Source: Macrococcoides bohemicum
Lineage (GTDB): Bacteria > Bacillota > Bacilli > Staphylococcales > Staphylococcaceae
NCBI RefSeq assembly: GCF_042658685.1
Contig: NZ_JBHSQY010000005.1
DNA: 64,000 bases
Direction: 5' to 3' (one strand)
The notes under the pieces were generated by a model. It had not been told where the DNA came from, made no database searches, and saw only the letters and a list, made by a program, of their open reading frames with translations. Of this stretch, positions 54,225-63,700 are shown piece after piece. How positions within the stretch are numbered: the first letter of the stretch is position 1; each line of letters starts with the position of its first letter. Position numbers and translations under genes: made by a program.

Positions 54225-55061
54225 ATGACAAATACGTCACGAAATAAACTTATTATTGTATGCTTCAGCTTAATCGTTCTGATTACTCTATTCATTATCG
54301 TCACGAATAAAACGACACATGTTGTAACCCACAAAGCAAATAATCCTGAACACTTCACTACGAGTGATGGTACGCAGATTAACTATCTTATCTACCCTGC
54401 AACACACGCAAAAGGAACGTTACTCTGGCTACATGGTGACGGGGCAGCAGAATTTTATGAACCTGATACAAAGTATTATCTGGAAGGACCACACGGCATA
54501 AAACAGACAGCTGCAGCACATCAATTAACGCTCATTGTACCGAAGACGCCGAGTAAGGACAAGACTTGGTGGACAAACGGGGAGCAGAATAATGAATATC
54601 TCGTCGAGCTTATTCACACATTACCAGCTCACGACAACTTATGGATCGGGTCATTCTCGGGAGGTTCTGAAGAAGTGGCATACTGGTTGCTTCATGATTT
54701 GAAGAAAGCAGGTGTGAAACGCGGTGGTGCTGTATTATTTGGTGGCGGGGGCTCACCGAAGTCTGAAGGTATTACAGATACATTACCTAAAAGTGACGTC
54801 ATCCAGGAACCATTCCCATTAACATGGATTGTAGGAGAACATGATGATGGTACTGACAAATACGCGAAAGGCTTTAATACATTAAAGAAAAGTAAGGAAA
54901 GTGAGGCTTTCTATCGAAGTCAGGGATGGGATACAAGACGTATCGTGCTGGAAGGTTATGGTCATTTAATTTCTAAAGACGATGAAGGGTTATACGGTAA
55001 ATATTTAGACGATGTTTTAAATGGTAAGCGTGATGAGATTAAGTCATTACCCAAGAAATAA
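54225..55061 (+). CDS. Membrane-anchored alpha/beta hydrolase
   Basis: A 278-residue protein with an N-terminal membrane helix (about 8-27, KLIIVCFSLIVLITLFIIV) and an extracytoplasmic alpha/beta hydrolase domain. The nucleophile elbow is IGSFSGGSEEVAYW, the oxyanion strand LLWLHGDGAAEF, and the C-terminal His is in EGYGHLISKDD. Esterase- or depolymerase-like; substrate unknown. Starts behind AAAGGATG. Confidence 0.82.
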   Translation: MTNTSRNKLIIVCFSLIVLITLFIIVTNKTTHVVTHKANNPEHFTTSDGTQINYLIYPATHAKGTLLWLHGDGAAEFYEPDTKYYLEGPHGIKQTAAAHQLTLIVPKTPSKDKTWWTNGEQNNEYLVELIHTLPAHDNLWIGSFSGGSEEVAYWLLHDLKKAGVKRGGAVLFGGGGSPKSEGITDTLPKSDVIQEPFPLTWIVGEHDDGTDKYAKGFNTLKKSKESEAFYRSQGWDTRRIVLEGYGHLISKDDEGLYGKYLDDVLNGKRDEIKSLPKK

Positions 55062-55077
55062 AAGGCTTAATACAAAT

Positions 55078-55130
55078 AAACGGCACCCTGAACGTTTGAC
55101 TTAAAATCTAACTTTCGGGGTGCAGTTTAT
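55078..55130. terminator. Probable terminator between convergent genes
   Basis: Imperfect inverted repeat (GGCACCCTGAA with TTCGGGGTGC), with A/T-rich flanks and a longer loop than usual. Confidence 0.5.
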
Positions 55131-55553
55131 TCACTTAAACATGGATTTCTCTTTTATTTCTTTTATCTCCTGTCTATCAACAATATGCCTCATGTTCGTA
55201 CCTACCGCTGCACCGAAAATAGCAACGGTAAAATTGAACAACCCTGACGTATCCATATCATTCATCTTGTAATACATATGCAATAACAAAGAGATAATCA
55301 ACATCACTGCAAGCACTGTATATTCGTACTTCTTCTGTGCTACACGTTGCTCTAACCCTGCCAGTCGATTTCTATGAAGTAACTGCCTGAGTCTCGTTTC
55401 GTGAGAAATGATAAAGAATGGTCCAATTAAAACTACTATAAGAAAAGTAAATATAAACGGTTCCTGCTGCACGCCACTATCAATCAATAACCATAATAAC
55501 ATCACTACAATAATTCCATAGATAAGATAATTTAGCCATAGTTTCTTCGTCAT
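55131..55553 (-). CDS. Hypothetical membrane protein
   Basis: A 140-residue protein with four membrane segments (about 7-24, 31-47, 74-92, 99-118) and a charged tail (IVDRQEIKEIKEKSMFK). A basic stretch ETRLRQLLHRNRLAGLEQR lies between the second and third helices. It forms a pair with the upstream membrane protein (35-base gap), probably one operon. No family recognised. Confidence 0.7.
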   Translation of the reverse strand: MTKKLWLNYLIYGIIVVMLLWLLIDSGVQQEPFIFTFLIVVLIGPFFIISHETRLRQLLHRNRLAGLEQRVAQKKYEYTVLAVMLIISLLLHMYYKMNDMDTSGLFNFTVAIFGAAVGTNMRHIVDRQEIKEIKEKSMFK

Positions 55554-55588
55554 ATCACGACATCCTTTCTATATGTTTTAATATAACT

Positions 55589-56128
55589 TCACTGTTCCAA
55601 CTTTTCGATATCCTCAAAATCATAGTCTTCATACAATTTGTCGCGGTCGGTCGGTTTATTCTTATTGTTCGCAAACCACGGTATTAAAATGATGAGTAAT
55701 ATGCCGACGGTACTCGTACTATGCATAATAACGTTAGAATAATAACTATAGGCATAGATTAAAGGTAAACCTATGCATCCAAGCGCTAAATACACAGCTG
55801 GTGACTTCCTTAGAAATCTGAATCGCTTTATCTCTGTAGATAAAGATGATAAATACAAGAATACGAAGAAAAATATAATAGCACTAAAGCGTTTGAACTG
55901 ATCCAGTGCCTCTAGACGTTCTGCTTCTTTCAGCGACAAATCGTGATAAGGATAACCACTGAATATATCTTTAAATAAATAGATCATGAATAATGCAAGT
56001 ATAATAAAAGCACAGATTTGCGGAATAAGCATCAGCTTCTTATACAGATGAAATGGCAGTTCTCCTTTAAAGTTAAATAAATTCTTTATAAAATATTGAA
56101 ATGTTCTCTTGAAATCCTTTTTATCCAT
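55589..56128 (-). CDS. Hypothetical membrane protein
   Basis: A 179-residue protein with four membrane segments (about 33-50, 77-96, 108-126, 133-150) and an acidic C-terminus (DRDKLYEDYDFEDIEKLEQ). First of two small membrane protein genes on the minus strand. Good AGAGGTG site before the ATG at 56128. Function unknown. Confidence 0.7.
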   Translation of the reverse strand: MDKKDFKRTFQYFIKNLFNFKGELPFHLYKKLMLIPQICAFIILALFMIYLFKDIFSGYPYHDLSLKEAERLEALDQFKRFSAIIFFFVFLYLSSLSTEIKRFRFLRKSPAVYLALGCIGLPLIYAYSYYSNVIMHSTSTVGILLIILIPWFANNKNKPTDRDKLYEDYDFEDIEKLEQ

Positions 56129-56233
56129 GTAGCACCTCTTTTATCATATTAATACCATTTTAATACAATTACTGTAAAATATATAGTGTATATAAAATCA
56201 TGTATAATAAATAATAAAAAGCGAGGTAATAAC

Positions 56234-56986
56234 ATGCTGTCATTTAAAGATACACATAATAGTGCGGACATATTAGAAGAAAGCGCCCGTTATATTCACT
56301 ATCATACGTCGAGTCAGTTAATTAAGTATTACGCAAACTACTTCGAATATAAAGAGATGCCGACGCTAGAACTATTTAAAGAAGATTTATCATATCAGCG
56401 TGATTTTCATATGAAATATCATCAACAACACCTACTATTCATCTTTCCTGACAACGAAGTGATTCCGGAATCAATTGTCGCTTATGCGAAATCACATGGT
56501 TGTAACCTAGAGATGATGGAATTGTATGAACTAAAGCATCCGAAACAGTTAAGACGTAACGATGAGGTCGTTTGCGAGGTAGTTACACAGGACGGACCCA
56601 TATTCGATGACTTCCTAAAGGTCTGTGCAGCTGGAGAAATCGAGTACGGAGAAGACTTTGTAAAGCTGAAAGACGAGACACATAGACGTGATTTGTTAAA
56701 GCATAACATACTACAGATTGTCGCATACATAGACAATATGCCTGCAGGTAAGATAGAAGCGATTATAGAAGACGAGACGGTAGAAATCGATGACTTCTAC
56801 GTGATTGAAACGTATCGTAAACGTGGTATCGGGAGTCGTCTGCAAGAAGCGGTGTATGACTTGGCCCACGGCAAGCAGGTATTCCTTATTGCAGATGGAA
56901 ACGATACCGCACGCGATATGTATCAGCGACAAGGTTATGAAAAGATAGCTGAACGCTATGAACTGTTGCTGGCGCCAGACAATTAA
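56234..56986 (+). CDS. GNAT-family N-acetyltransferase
   Basis: A 250-residue protein whose C-terminal half (about 120-250) is a GNAT domain. EIDDFYVIETYRKRGIGSRL holds the acetyl-CoA P-loop RKRGIGSRLQ, and DGNDTARDMYQRQGYEKIAE the final strand. The N-terminal half is a related but degenerate fold seen in two-domain GNATs of Firmicutes. The ATG at 56234 follows GCGAGGT; an upstream frame to 56186 is not used. Acceptor unknown. Confidence 0.82.
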   Translation: MLSFKDTHNSADILEESARYIHYHTSSQLIKYYANYFEYKEMPTLELFKEDLSYQRDFHMKYHQQHLLFIFPDNEVIPESIVAYAKSHGCNLEMMELYELKHPKQLRRNDEVVCEVVTQDGPIFDDFLKVCAAGEIEYGEDFVKLKDETHRRDLLKHNILQIVAYIDNMPAGKIEAIIEDETVEIDDFYVIETYRKRGIGSRLQEAVYDLAHGKQVFLIADGNDTARDMYQRQGYEKIAERYELLLAPDN

Positions 56987-57000
56987 GCTTCATTCAATAA

Positions 57001-57032
57001 TTAAAGCCGATTCGATTATGAATCGGCTTTTC
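57001..57032. terminator. Bidirectional terminator
   Basis: Perfect 11-bp stem AAAGCCGATTC/GAATCGGCTTT with a 6-base loop. It overlaps the stop of the DUF262/DUF1524 gene and ends the GNAT gene. Confidence 0.88.
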
Positions 57033-58890
57033 TAATATCATTATCTATTATCGTTATCATTTCATCACAATGACATTTAACCTTTTCTTTACTCCACCCT
57101 GATTTTTTCGTTATATGTGCCATAATCTCCAGTTTCAAGCTTTGGTTAATGATATGCTCAACTTTAGCTTTCTCTTCCGGTATACGATTGGAGAACATTG
57201 AATTGCCACTTACTGATATAAGTGCGAGATTACCGAAGCTATTTAATTCATCGTGTTCATCCCATATATCTCCATTCAAAGGATGTTGTGGATAGAAATG
57301 TTCAATTGAGTTTCTAAATTGGAACTCCCAGTTTGATAACTTAGTAATCACTTGCTTTTGTTCATTTTCATACCCATCTCTGTACAATAGATAATCCAGA
57401 TAATTAAATACGATATGTTCTATCTGAAAACCACGTTTGTTCTTATAATCAGATTTTCTTACGCTTTCTCTACAGTAATCTTCAAGTATCTGAATAACAT
57501 CTGATTCCTCTTTATTCTCATTCAGGATACTTTTAAGCACTAGCGTAATCCAGCGCATTGCTTTCGGTGATGTATAGGTCACTCTAAGCGCTGATTGTAA
57601 CACTTTTAATTGTTTATTCTCTGACCCTTTTAAAGTATCAACATAATCAGCTGTATAATTTTCTCTCTCGACATATCTTTTCATTTTCTGTAATGACCAT
57701 CTACCTTCATTTAGAGCTTTACCTTTGTATTCTCTTTTGATAATTATTCTATCGAATATGATTCTTGTCTTTAATAGTTGAAATAGAAAGTCTTTAGATT
57801 GCTTTCCTCTGTCTTCATCGCTTTCATCATCATTTTTCTGCCAGACCCACGCTAAGCTTTGTAATAGCTGTTTATCATCTAAACCCGGTGTTTCATTATC
57901 CTCTTTACTTAAGGCAGCGTTAACCTGGAGCAAAAAATTAGGAAATGAAATAATAGAATCGAATCGTTCACCATCATTTTCGAATACAGTGTTGCTCGTA
58001 TCTCCTTTTGTATCACCTTTACCCTTAATTCTATCTATTAGTGTCATTTGCTCGTTGTGATTTCCACTATTATTATTCGTTGATAAATCATCGAAGCACT
58101 TTAGATTTTCTTTAAGATTATCCCAGTTATCATTAAATATTTCTCCCCTAAAATCGCTGCTAAAATTCATCTGTACATATCGATTCATATTGGAACATGC
58201 ATCCCAGATTGTTGCAGCTAACGTTTGATCATTACTAGATGTCATTTGCTCTAAGATTCTTGCCTTAGCAATTTCATGTAGTTCAAGCTGCTCACCACGT
58301 GTATTCATAATTTCAAAGTAATGGTTCAAATCAATATCTTGTGGGACATAGATAACAACTAACTTCACTTTAGTTAACTTAGTTTTAAAGTCTTCTTTAA
58401 CTATTTTATGTACCAGGAAATAATTTTTAATAATCTCATAACCTTTTAAGATTTCATCAGATAGTATACTGCCATAATTATTAACATTAGCTTCATTAAT
58501 TAAATCCAACGTCTGATTTGACTGTACTCTCGCTTCAAACCTCAATGCTTCTTTATCAAAGTCGATGCCTAAATAAATACATAGTAAATACAATGTCGTG
58601 AGCCTCTGCTGCCCATCAATGACTTCATTCGTATATAGATAGTCTTCGTCAGATAACGTATCTCTTTTATTTAAGATTAAATTTCCTAAGAAGTACTCAC
58701 CTGTATCCGTATCCAGTGTCACTGCACTGTCTATATCTTCAATGAGTTGTACAATTTGAGTCTCACCCCATGCATAATTTCGTTGATAGATGGGGATCAA
58801 GAAACGCATGTTCTTAAAAATTTCGGATGCTGATTTGGTAAATACATTTTTATTTGTATATCCTGATATACTCTGTTTATTATTCGTCAT
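57016..58890 (-). CDS. DUF262-DUF1524 protein (GmrSD-like type IV restriction candidate)
   Basis: A 624-residue two-domain protein. The N-terminal DUF262 (ParB/Srx-like fold, GmrS part) shows LIPIYQRNYAWGETQ (31-45) and VIDGQQRLTTLYLL (90-103), the nucleotide-using motif of the family. The C-terminal DUF1524 (GmrD part) shows an HNH-type nuclease signature: SIEHFYPQHP (His531), FGNLALIS (Asn554) and MFSNRIPEEK (Asn568). GmrSD and BrxU use this pairing to cut modified phage DNA. The start overlaps the upstream DUF262 gene by 11 bases, so both are one operon. Defence function is inference from the family and the neighbouring CRISPR array. Confidence 0.85.
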   Translation of the reverse strand: MTNNKQSISGYTNKNVFTKSASEIFKNMRFLIPIYQRNYAWGETQIVQLIEDIDSAVTLDTDTGEYFLGNLILNKRDTLSDEDYLYTNEVIDGQQRLTTLYLLCIYLGIDFDKEALRFEARVQSNQTLDLINEANVNNYGSILSDEILKGYEIIKNYFLVHKIVKEDFKTKLTKVKLVVIYVPQDIDLNHYFEIMNTRGEQLELHEIAKARILEQMTSSNDQTLAATIWDACSNMNRYVQMNFSSDFRGEIFNDNWDNLKENLKCFDDLSTNNNSGNHNEQMTLIDRIKGKGDTKGDTSNTVFENDGERFDSIISFPNFLLQVNAALSKEDNETPGLDDKQLLQSLAWVWQKNDDESDEDRGKQSKDFLFQLLKTRIIFDRIIIKREYKGKALNEGRWSLQKMKRYVERENYTADYVDTLKGSENKQLKVLQSALRVTYTSPKAMRWITLVLKSILNENKEESDVIQILEDYCRESVRKSDYKNKRGFQIEHIVFNYLDYLLYRDGYENEQKQVITKLSNWEFQFRNSIEHFYPQHPLNGDIWDEHDELNSFGNLALISVSGNSMFSNRIPEEKAKVEHIINQSLKLEIMAHITKKSGWSKEKVKCHCDEMITIIDNDIRKADS

Positions 58891-60229
58891 TATTTAAGCT
58901 CCAATGATTAATTTTGAAAATTTCTTCTTTCATTATTTTATATTTATTATGGTGTTCAGGTTGTTTAAACAGTATTTCCATAAGTTCATTTGGATGTCTC
59001 ATTTCTTTAATACGCTCAAATAAATTCAATCCTGGATTAATTTCATGATTGCCTTGCGCATACTTATTAATCGTTAGTTTGCTCACTCTTTTCATATGCA
59101 GTCTAATCGAATAACTCCATGTATATAATATATTTTCAATCCTTGGAGTGAATGCTTCCTCTCCAAAACGATCAATACACATTAATACTAAAGCTTCATA
59201 CAACCTTTTCGTAAGCCAATCGCCTCGCACACTTTCGTCCCCCAGCACTTCTGGATGCTCACGGTTCGCATTATTGATTCTATATGCTACTTTCTTTAGC
59301 AATTTCTCGTAATACAATATATATTCAAAAAAACGCCTACCTGCTATAATCGGTTCTGTTAATTGAAACTGCGTTATAGGAGTAGAAGCGAAGAGCTCAT
59401 TGTTGCCACTTCTATTAAACTGTTCAACATAAAGGTGACTTGCTTTATGATACATTGCATAGTTAAACGTACTGTCAGCGTTAATCCCTTTAAATACATC
59501 TATATTCTTTGAAGAATAACCAATACCATCTTTATTTCTTTGCCACTGATGGATTGGATAGAGATACCACTCAAATATCAGTGAAAGTCTCGCTTGATCG
59601 ATATTCTCCCACTGCTGAATTAAATCCATAGTCGCTTGTTCATCATTATGTTTCATTTCTCGTAAATGATAAGACTTGAGTAAATCATGCGGCGCAAGTG
59701 CCTTTCCTCTAGAATTCTGAGAATCAAAGAACTGAAATGCTTCCTGAACGTTGTCTGTAACAATCTGAACGATTGTACATCGTTCTAACAGATACTGCTC
59801 TAATCTCTTTATTTCATCCAGACTTAATTCTCCAACACGTTTGTTCAAGATATCAAAGTTACGAACGATCGCTGCATGAGACAAGTCGTCATACTTTTCA
59901 TTAAGTAAAGATAATCTGTCTTCATAATCACTGTTTTCACTTTTTATAACAAATAATAAGATAGATAATGTGGTAAGCCTCTGCTGACCATCTACAATAT
60001 TATAGAAATCGTTATCTTTGTGAAGAATCACACTCCCTAAGCGATATTCTGATATATTATTATTAAATGCTTCATAGATATCCATAAATAATTGATTAGC
60101 AGATTTAGAACTCCAGCGATAAGGCCTTTGATAGGAAGGAATTTTAAGGGTTAATGATCCTTCTCCATTTGAACTCAACATCAAATCTTTAAGCGATAGT
60201 ATCTTTAAGTCATTAGTTATAAGTGTCAT
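58880..60229 (-). CDS. DUF262 protein lacking the HNH domain (partner of the downstream gene)
   Basis: A 449-residue DUF262 protein. IPSYQRPYRWSSKSANQLF (30-48) and IVDGQQRLTTLSILLF (78-93) are intact, and QFFDSQNSRGKALAPHDLLK is the family's third conserved block. The C-terminal part is helical (RIENILYTWSYSIRLHMKR) and shows no DUF1524 His/Asn motif, so it is not a nuclease by itself. First gene of the pair, behind AAGAGGATACGAC and a TATAAT-like promoter near 60260. A non-catalytic sensor or ATP/GTP-using subunit for the second protein is plausible. Confidence 0.82.
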   Translation of the reverse strand: MTLITNDLKILSLKDLMLSSNGEGSLTLKIPSYQRPYRWSSKSANQLFMDIYEAFNNNISEYRLGSVILHKDNDFYNIVDGQQRLTTLSILLFVIKSENSDYEDRLSLLNEKYDDLSHAAIVRNFDILNKRVGELSLDEIKRLEQYLLERCTIVQIVTDNVQEAFQFFDSQNSRGKALAPHDLLKSYHLREMKHNDEQATMDLIQQWENIDQARLSLIFEWYLYPIHQWQRNKDGIGYSSKNIDVFKGINADSTFNYAMYHKASHLYVEQFNRSGNNELFASTPITQFQLTEPIIAGRRFFEYILYYEKLLKKVAYRINNANREHPEVLGDESVRGDWLTKRLYEALVLMCIDRFGEEAFTPRIENILYTWSYSIRLHMKRVSKLTINKYAQGNHEINPGLNLFERIKEMRHPNELMEILFKQPEHHNKYKIMKEEIFKINHWSLNNDE

Positions 60230-60321
60230 GTCGTATCCTCTTAATTAATATTTTCTTTATTATAATATAAATACATTAAATATTTGAAAATTATGTGATA
60301 TAGTGAAAAATTTTGGACATG

Positions 60322-60348
60322 AAAAAACGATTCGATTAGGAATCGGTT
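60322..60348 (-). terminator. Terminator between the CRISPR side and the DUF262 operon
   Basis: Hairpin with GATTC/GAATC core (stem 60327-60333 with 60340-60347, including G-U) followed on the minus strand by TTTTTT. It would stop leftward transcripts from the gene fragment and array trailer. Confidence 0.7.
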
Positions 60349-60366
60349 GTAAAGAATCATTTTATA

Positions 60367-60498
60367 TTATTTTTCTAGAAACAATTCTAACTTCTCTTTA
60401 TCCTTACCTAACTCTTTAACGTTCATCTTGTATTTCTTATTAACGTTTTCGAGCGTATAGTTAAAGTGTTCACTATCCGAAATCAATCTGCATATTCT
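60367..60498 (-). pseudogene. 3' fragment of an unidentified gene
   Basis: Forty-three codons of open frame without a start, bounded upstream by an in-frame stop (60499-60501) and downstream by a stop and then a terminator. The peptide is charged and helical (SEHFNYTLENVNKKYKMNVK then ELGKDKEKLELFLEK). Codon use looks coding. It is probably the C-terminus of a lost gene between the DUF262 pair and the CRISPR array. I do not recognise its family. Confidence 0.55.
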
Positions 60499-60533
60499 CT
60501 AGATTACTAACCTCGGAACATCTAATTTATAGG

Positions 60534-60569
60534 GTTGGTCAGAATCCATATTTCACAGAGTACTATAAC
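60534..60569 (-). repeat. Relic CRISPR repeat of a second type (outer copy)
   Basis: Read on the minus strand this 36-mer starts GTTATAGTACTCTGTGAAAT and ends CCAAC. The first 14 bases differ by one from GTTTTAGTACTCTG, which I recall as the start of the S. aureus Cas9 repeat, and the array repeat here has GTTTTAGAACTATG instead. It lies exactly 66 bp from the next relic. Confidence 0.55.
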
Positions 60570-60599
60570 GCATTTTAAAGATTTATAATACGCATCAAA
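60570..60599 (-). repeat. Spacer-like 30-mer between the two relic repeats
   Basis: Exactly 30 bases, the usual spacer length of the neighbouring array, framed by the two relic repeats. Confidence 0.45.
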
Positions 60600-60635
60600 A
60601 TCTCACTTATACTAAATTTCGCAGAGTACTAAAAC
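60600..60635 (-). repeat. Relic CRISPR repeat of a second type (inner copy)
   Basis: Read on the minus strand it begins GTTTTAGTACTCTGCG and ends AAGTGAGAT. By my hand alignment 26 of 36 positions match the S. aureus Cas9 repeat as I remember it, including all of the first 14, versus 21 of 36 for the large array's repeat. The ending AAGTGAGAT also resembles the array's AAGTGAAAC. Confidence 0.55.
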
Positions 60636-60647
60636 TACAAACTCAAT

Positions 60648-60683
60648 CTCTCTATCCCATCCACCATCTCATAGTTCTAAAAC
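60648..60683 (-). repeat. Degenerate terminal repeat of the large array
   Basis: In crRNA sense the first 15 bases (GTTTTAGAACTATGA) are intact and the rest is scrambled (24 of 36 identities overall). It is followed after a normal 30-base spacer by the first perfect repeat at 60714. Decay of the distal part of the last repeat is the usual mark of a trailer end, giving leftward transcription. Confidence 0.85.
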
Positions 60684-60713
60684 ACTCGTGCAATCCTACT
60701 CTTAAAGCGATAG

Positions 60714-63700
60714 GTTTCACTTCATTCTAAAAGATCATAGTTCTAAAACAAACGCAGACGTAGAAAAGCAGTAGATTAAGTTTCACTTCATTCTAAAAGA
60801 TCATAGTTCTAAAACATACATTCTAAAAGATCATAGTTCTAAAACACAAAGTAAGCTGTCAATGCGTTCTTTTTAGTTTCACTTCATTCTAAAAGATCAT
60901 AGTTCTAAAACGTAAGTCTAAATATTCAGTTGCAATATTTGTTTCACTTCATTCTAAAAGATCATAGTTCTAAAACGTTGAGAATGCGAAGAATAAGATA
61001 AAAGGAAGTTTCACTTCATTCTAAAAGATCATAGTTCTAAAACACGTATGTTGCGCCGGCCTGGTCCGCTGCCGTTTCACTTCATTCTAAAAGATCATAG
61101 TTCTAAAACCCAGCTATCGTAATTTTGAGTAATACCGCCGTTTCACTTCATTCTAAAAGATCATAGTTCTAAAACATCAACTCTGCGAACTCTCCTAACA
61201 TTTTAGTTTCACTTCATTCTAAAAGATCATAGTTCTAAAACAGATACGACCATGTGCAGGGTTCTCGATAAGTTTCACTTCATTCTAAAAGATCATAGTT
61301 CTAAAACATAAGATACTCATTATTTAAGTACGGAACAGTTTCACTTCATTCTAAAAGATCATAGTTCTAAAACATTGTTGCTCAAATTGTTGCAGTTGTT
61401 ATGTTTCACTTCATTCTAAAAGATCATAGTTCTAAAACCGTTAAACCTCCCACAAATTAAATTTTTCGGTTTCACTTCATTCTAAAAGATCATAGTTCTA
61501 AAACAACGGAGAAGGCGCAAGTACAGATATAGCAGTTTCACTTCATTCTAAAAGATCATAGTTCTAAAACCTAACTGTTCACTTACATAGCGCTCAACCG
61601 TTTCACTTCATTCTAAAAGATCATAGTTCTAAAACACAAACACTGAGACAACAACACAGCTTGTAGTTTCACTTCATTCTAAAAGATCATAGTTCTAAAA
61701 CATATATTTTAAAGTAATTGCTTCACTACTAGTTTCACTTCATTCTAAAAGATCATAGTTCTAAAACGAAACAGGGTTATTAACATTTGGTCCTAAAGTT
61801 TCACTTCATTCTAAAAGATCATAGTTCTAAAACACGAAATATAAACGAAATTAAACGGAGGTAGTTTCACTTCATTCTAAAAGATCATAGTTCTAAAACA
61901 AAAAACATGGGAAAGAAAACTGATTTTAGTTTCACTTCATTCTAAAAGATCATAGTTCTAAAACGGATAGATTAAGTGGTTTTTAATACCATTTGTTTCA
62001 CTTCATTCTAAAAGATCATAGTTCTAAAACGTAGATGTAACAGTATTATCTGTGTTGTTGTTTCACTTCATTCTAAAAGATCATAGTTCTAAAACATAAA
62101 CGGAGGATTATACCTCCATACTGCGTTTCACTTCATTCTAAAAGATCATAGTTCTAAAACGAGTTAAAGTTATTCTCAACTGATGGACCAGTTTCACTTC
62201 ATTCTAAAAGATCATAGTTCTAAAACATTAAGTTATAAGATTTTGTCTGATTATATGTTTCACTTCATTCTAAAAGATCATAGTTCTAAAACTATCTTCC
62301 CAATATTTAATTGTCTTCTTATGTTTCACTTCATTCTAAAAGATCATAGTTCTAAAACTTACCAACTTTTTTAATTTCCATTTCTTTTGTTTCACTTCAT
62401 TCTAAAAGATCATAGTTCTAAAACACTTACTAAAGTAATCCATTGGATCGATATGTTTCACTTCATTCTAAAAGATCATAGTTCTAAAACTTCACGGCTA
62501 CAGATGGCACGCAAAAAGATGTTTCACTTCATTCTAAAAGATCATAGTTCTAAAACATATATGATTATGAGCGTTTAGTAGTTTTTGTTTCACTTCATTC
62601 TAAAAGATCATAGTTCTAAAACGTCAAAACAGTAAATCAAGTCACTATGATAGTTTCACTTCATTCTAAAAGATCATAGTTCTAAAACATCGCAGTACTA
62701 ACCATTTCAGAACAAGCGGTTTCACTTCATTCTAAAAGATCATAGTTCTAAAACCTCCTCACACTCCCTTTGTCATAATAACTTGTTTCACTTCATTCTA
62801 AAAGATCATAGTTCTAAAACGTATTCACACGTGATCTATACGTATTTCGGTTTCACTTCATTCTAAAAGATCATAGTTCTAAAACGAGATATGGAACTCA
62901 TATCAAGTGAGTATGGTTTCACTTCATTCTAAAAGATCATAGTTCTAAAACGCTCCGATTAATCTATAACCGTCACGTCCTGTTTCACTTCATTCTAAAA
63001 GATCATAGTTCTAAAACAAATGATGAACCTCTGTATCTCGAAAACGAGTTTCACTTCATTCTAAAAGATCATAGTTCTAAAACTAACTTTAGAAGTTTGT
63101 GCCATGTCGCTACGTTTCACTTCATTCTAAAAGATCATAGTTCTAAAACTGAAACGTCTTATATAAAGCGATGAACCTGTTTCACTTCATTCTAAAAGAT
63201 CATAGTTCTAAAACAACAATTTCCTGTTCCTTACGTCTTGCTTGTTTCACTTCATTCTAAAAGATCATAGTTCTAAAACACCGAAAAAGATATGGGGAAA
63301 ATCATATGGGTTTCACTTCATTCTAAAAGATCATAGTTCTAAAACACTTCGTAATCCTTGTTCACAAACATATCTGTTTCACTTCATTCTAAAAGATCAT
63401 AGTTCTAAAACATTGAGAAGATAAAACTTGATAAGACTTTTGTTTCACTTCATTCTAAAAGATCATAGTTCTAAAACAAAATATCACGAAGAACCGTGAA
63501 ATTTACAGTTTCACTTCATTCTAAAAGATCATAGTTCTAAAACTTATTCGAGTGGGTAGGAAAAGGCTTACTCGTTTCACTTCATTCTAAAAGATCATAG
63601 TTCTAAAACTTTACACCCGAGATACGCCACGACTCTGTGTTTCACTTCATTCTAAAAGATCATAGTTCTAAAACATATTCATAGACTGTTCAGTTACAGA

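Noticed and set aside
54026..54247. 73-codon plus-strand open frame before the alpha/beta hydrolase
   Set aside because: No ribosome site, overlap with the next gene and no recognisable family; mentioned only as part of the gene-poor stretch.
60534..60713. Possible tracrRNA encoded on the plus strand at the trailer
   Set aside because: The segments match repeat sequence with 66-bp spacing and are not followed by a nexus hairpin and terminator typical of tracrRNA.
62183..63424. Open frames inside the CRISPR array on the plus strand, with the recurring peptide FHFILKDHSSKT
   Set aside because: They are translations of the 36-bp repeat, which is a multiple of three, combined with 30-bp spacers; they have no ribosome site and lie on the strand opposite the array transcript.
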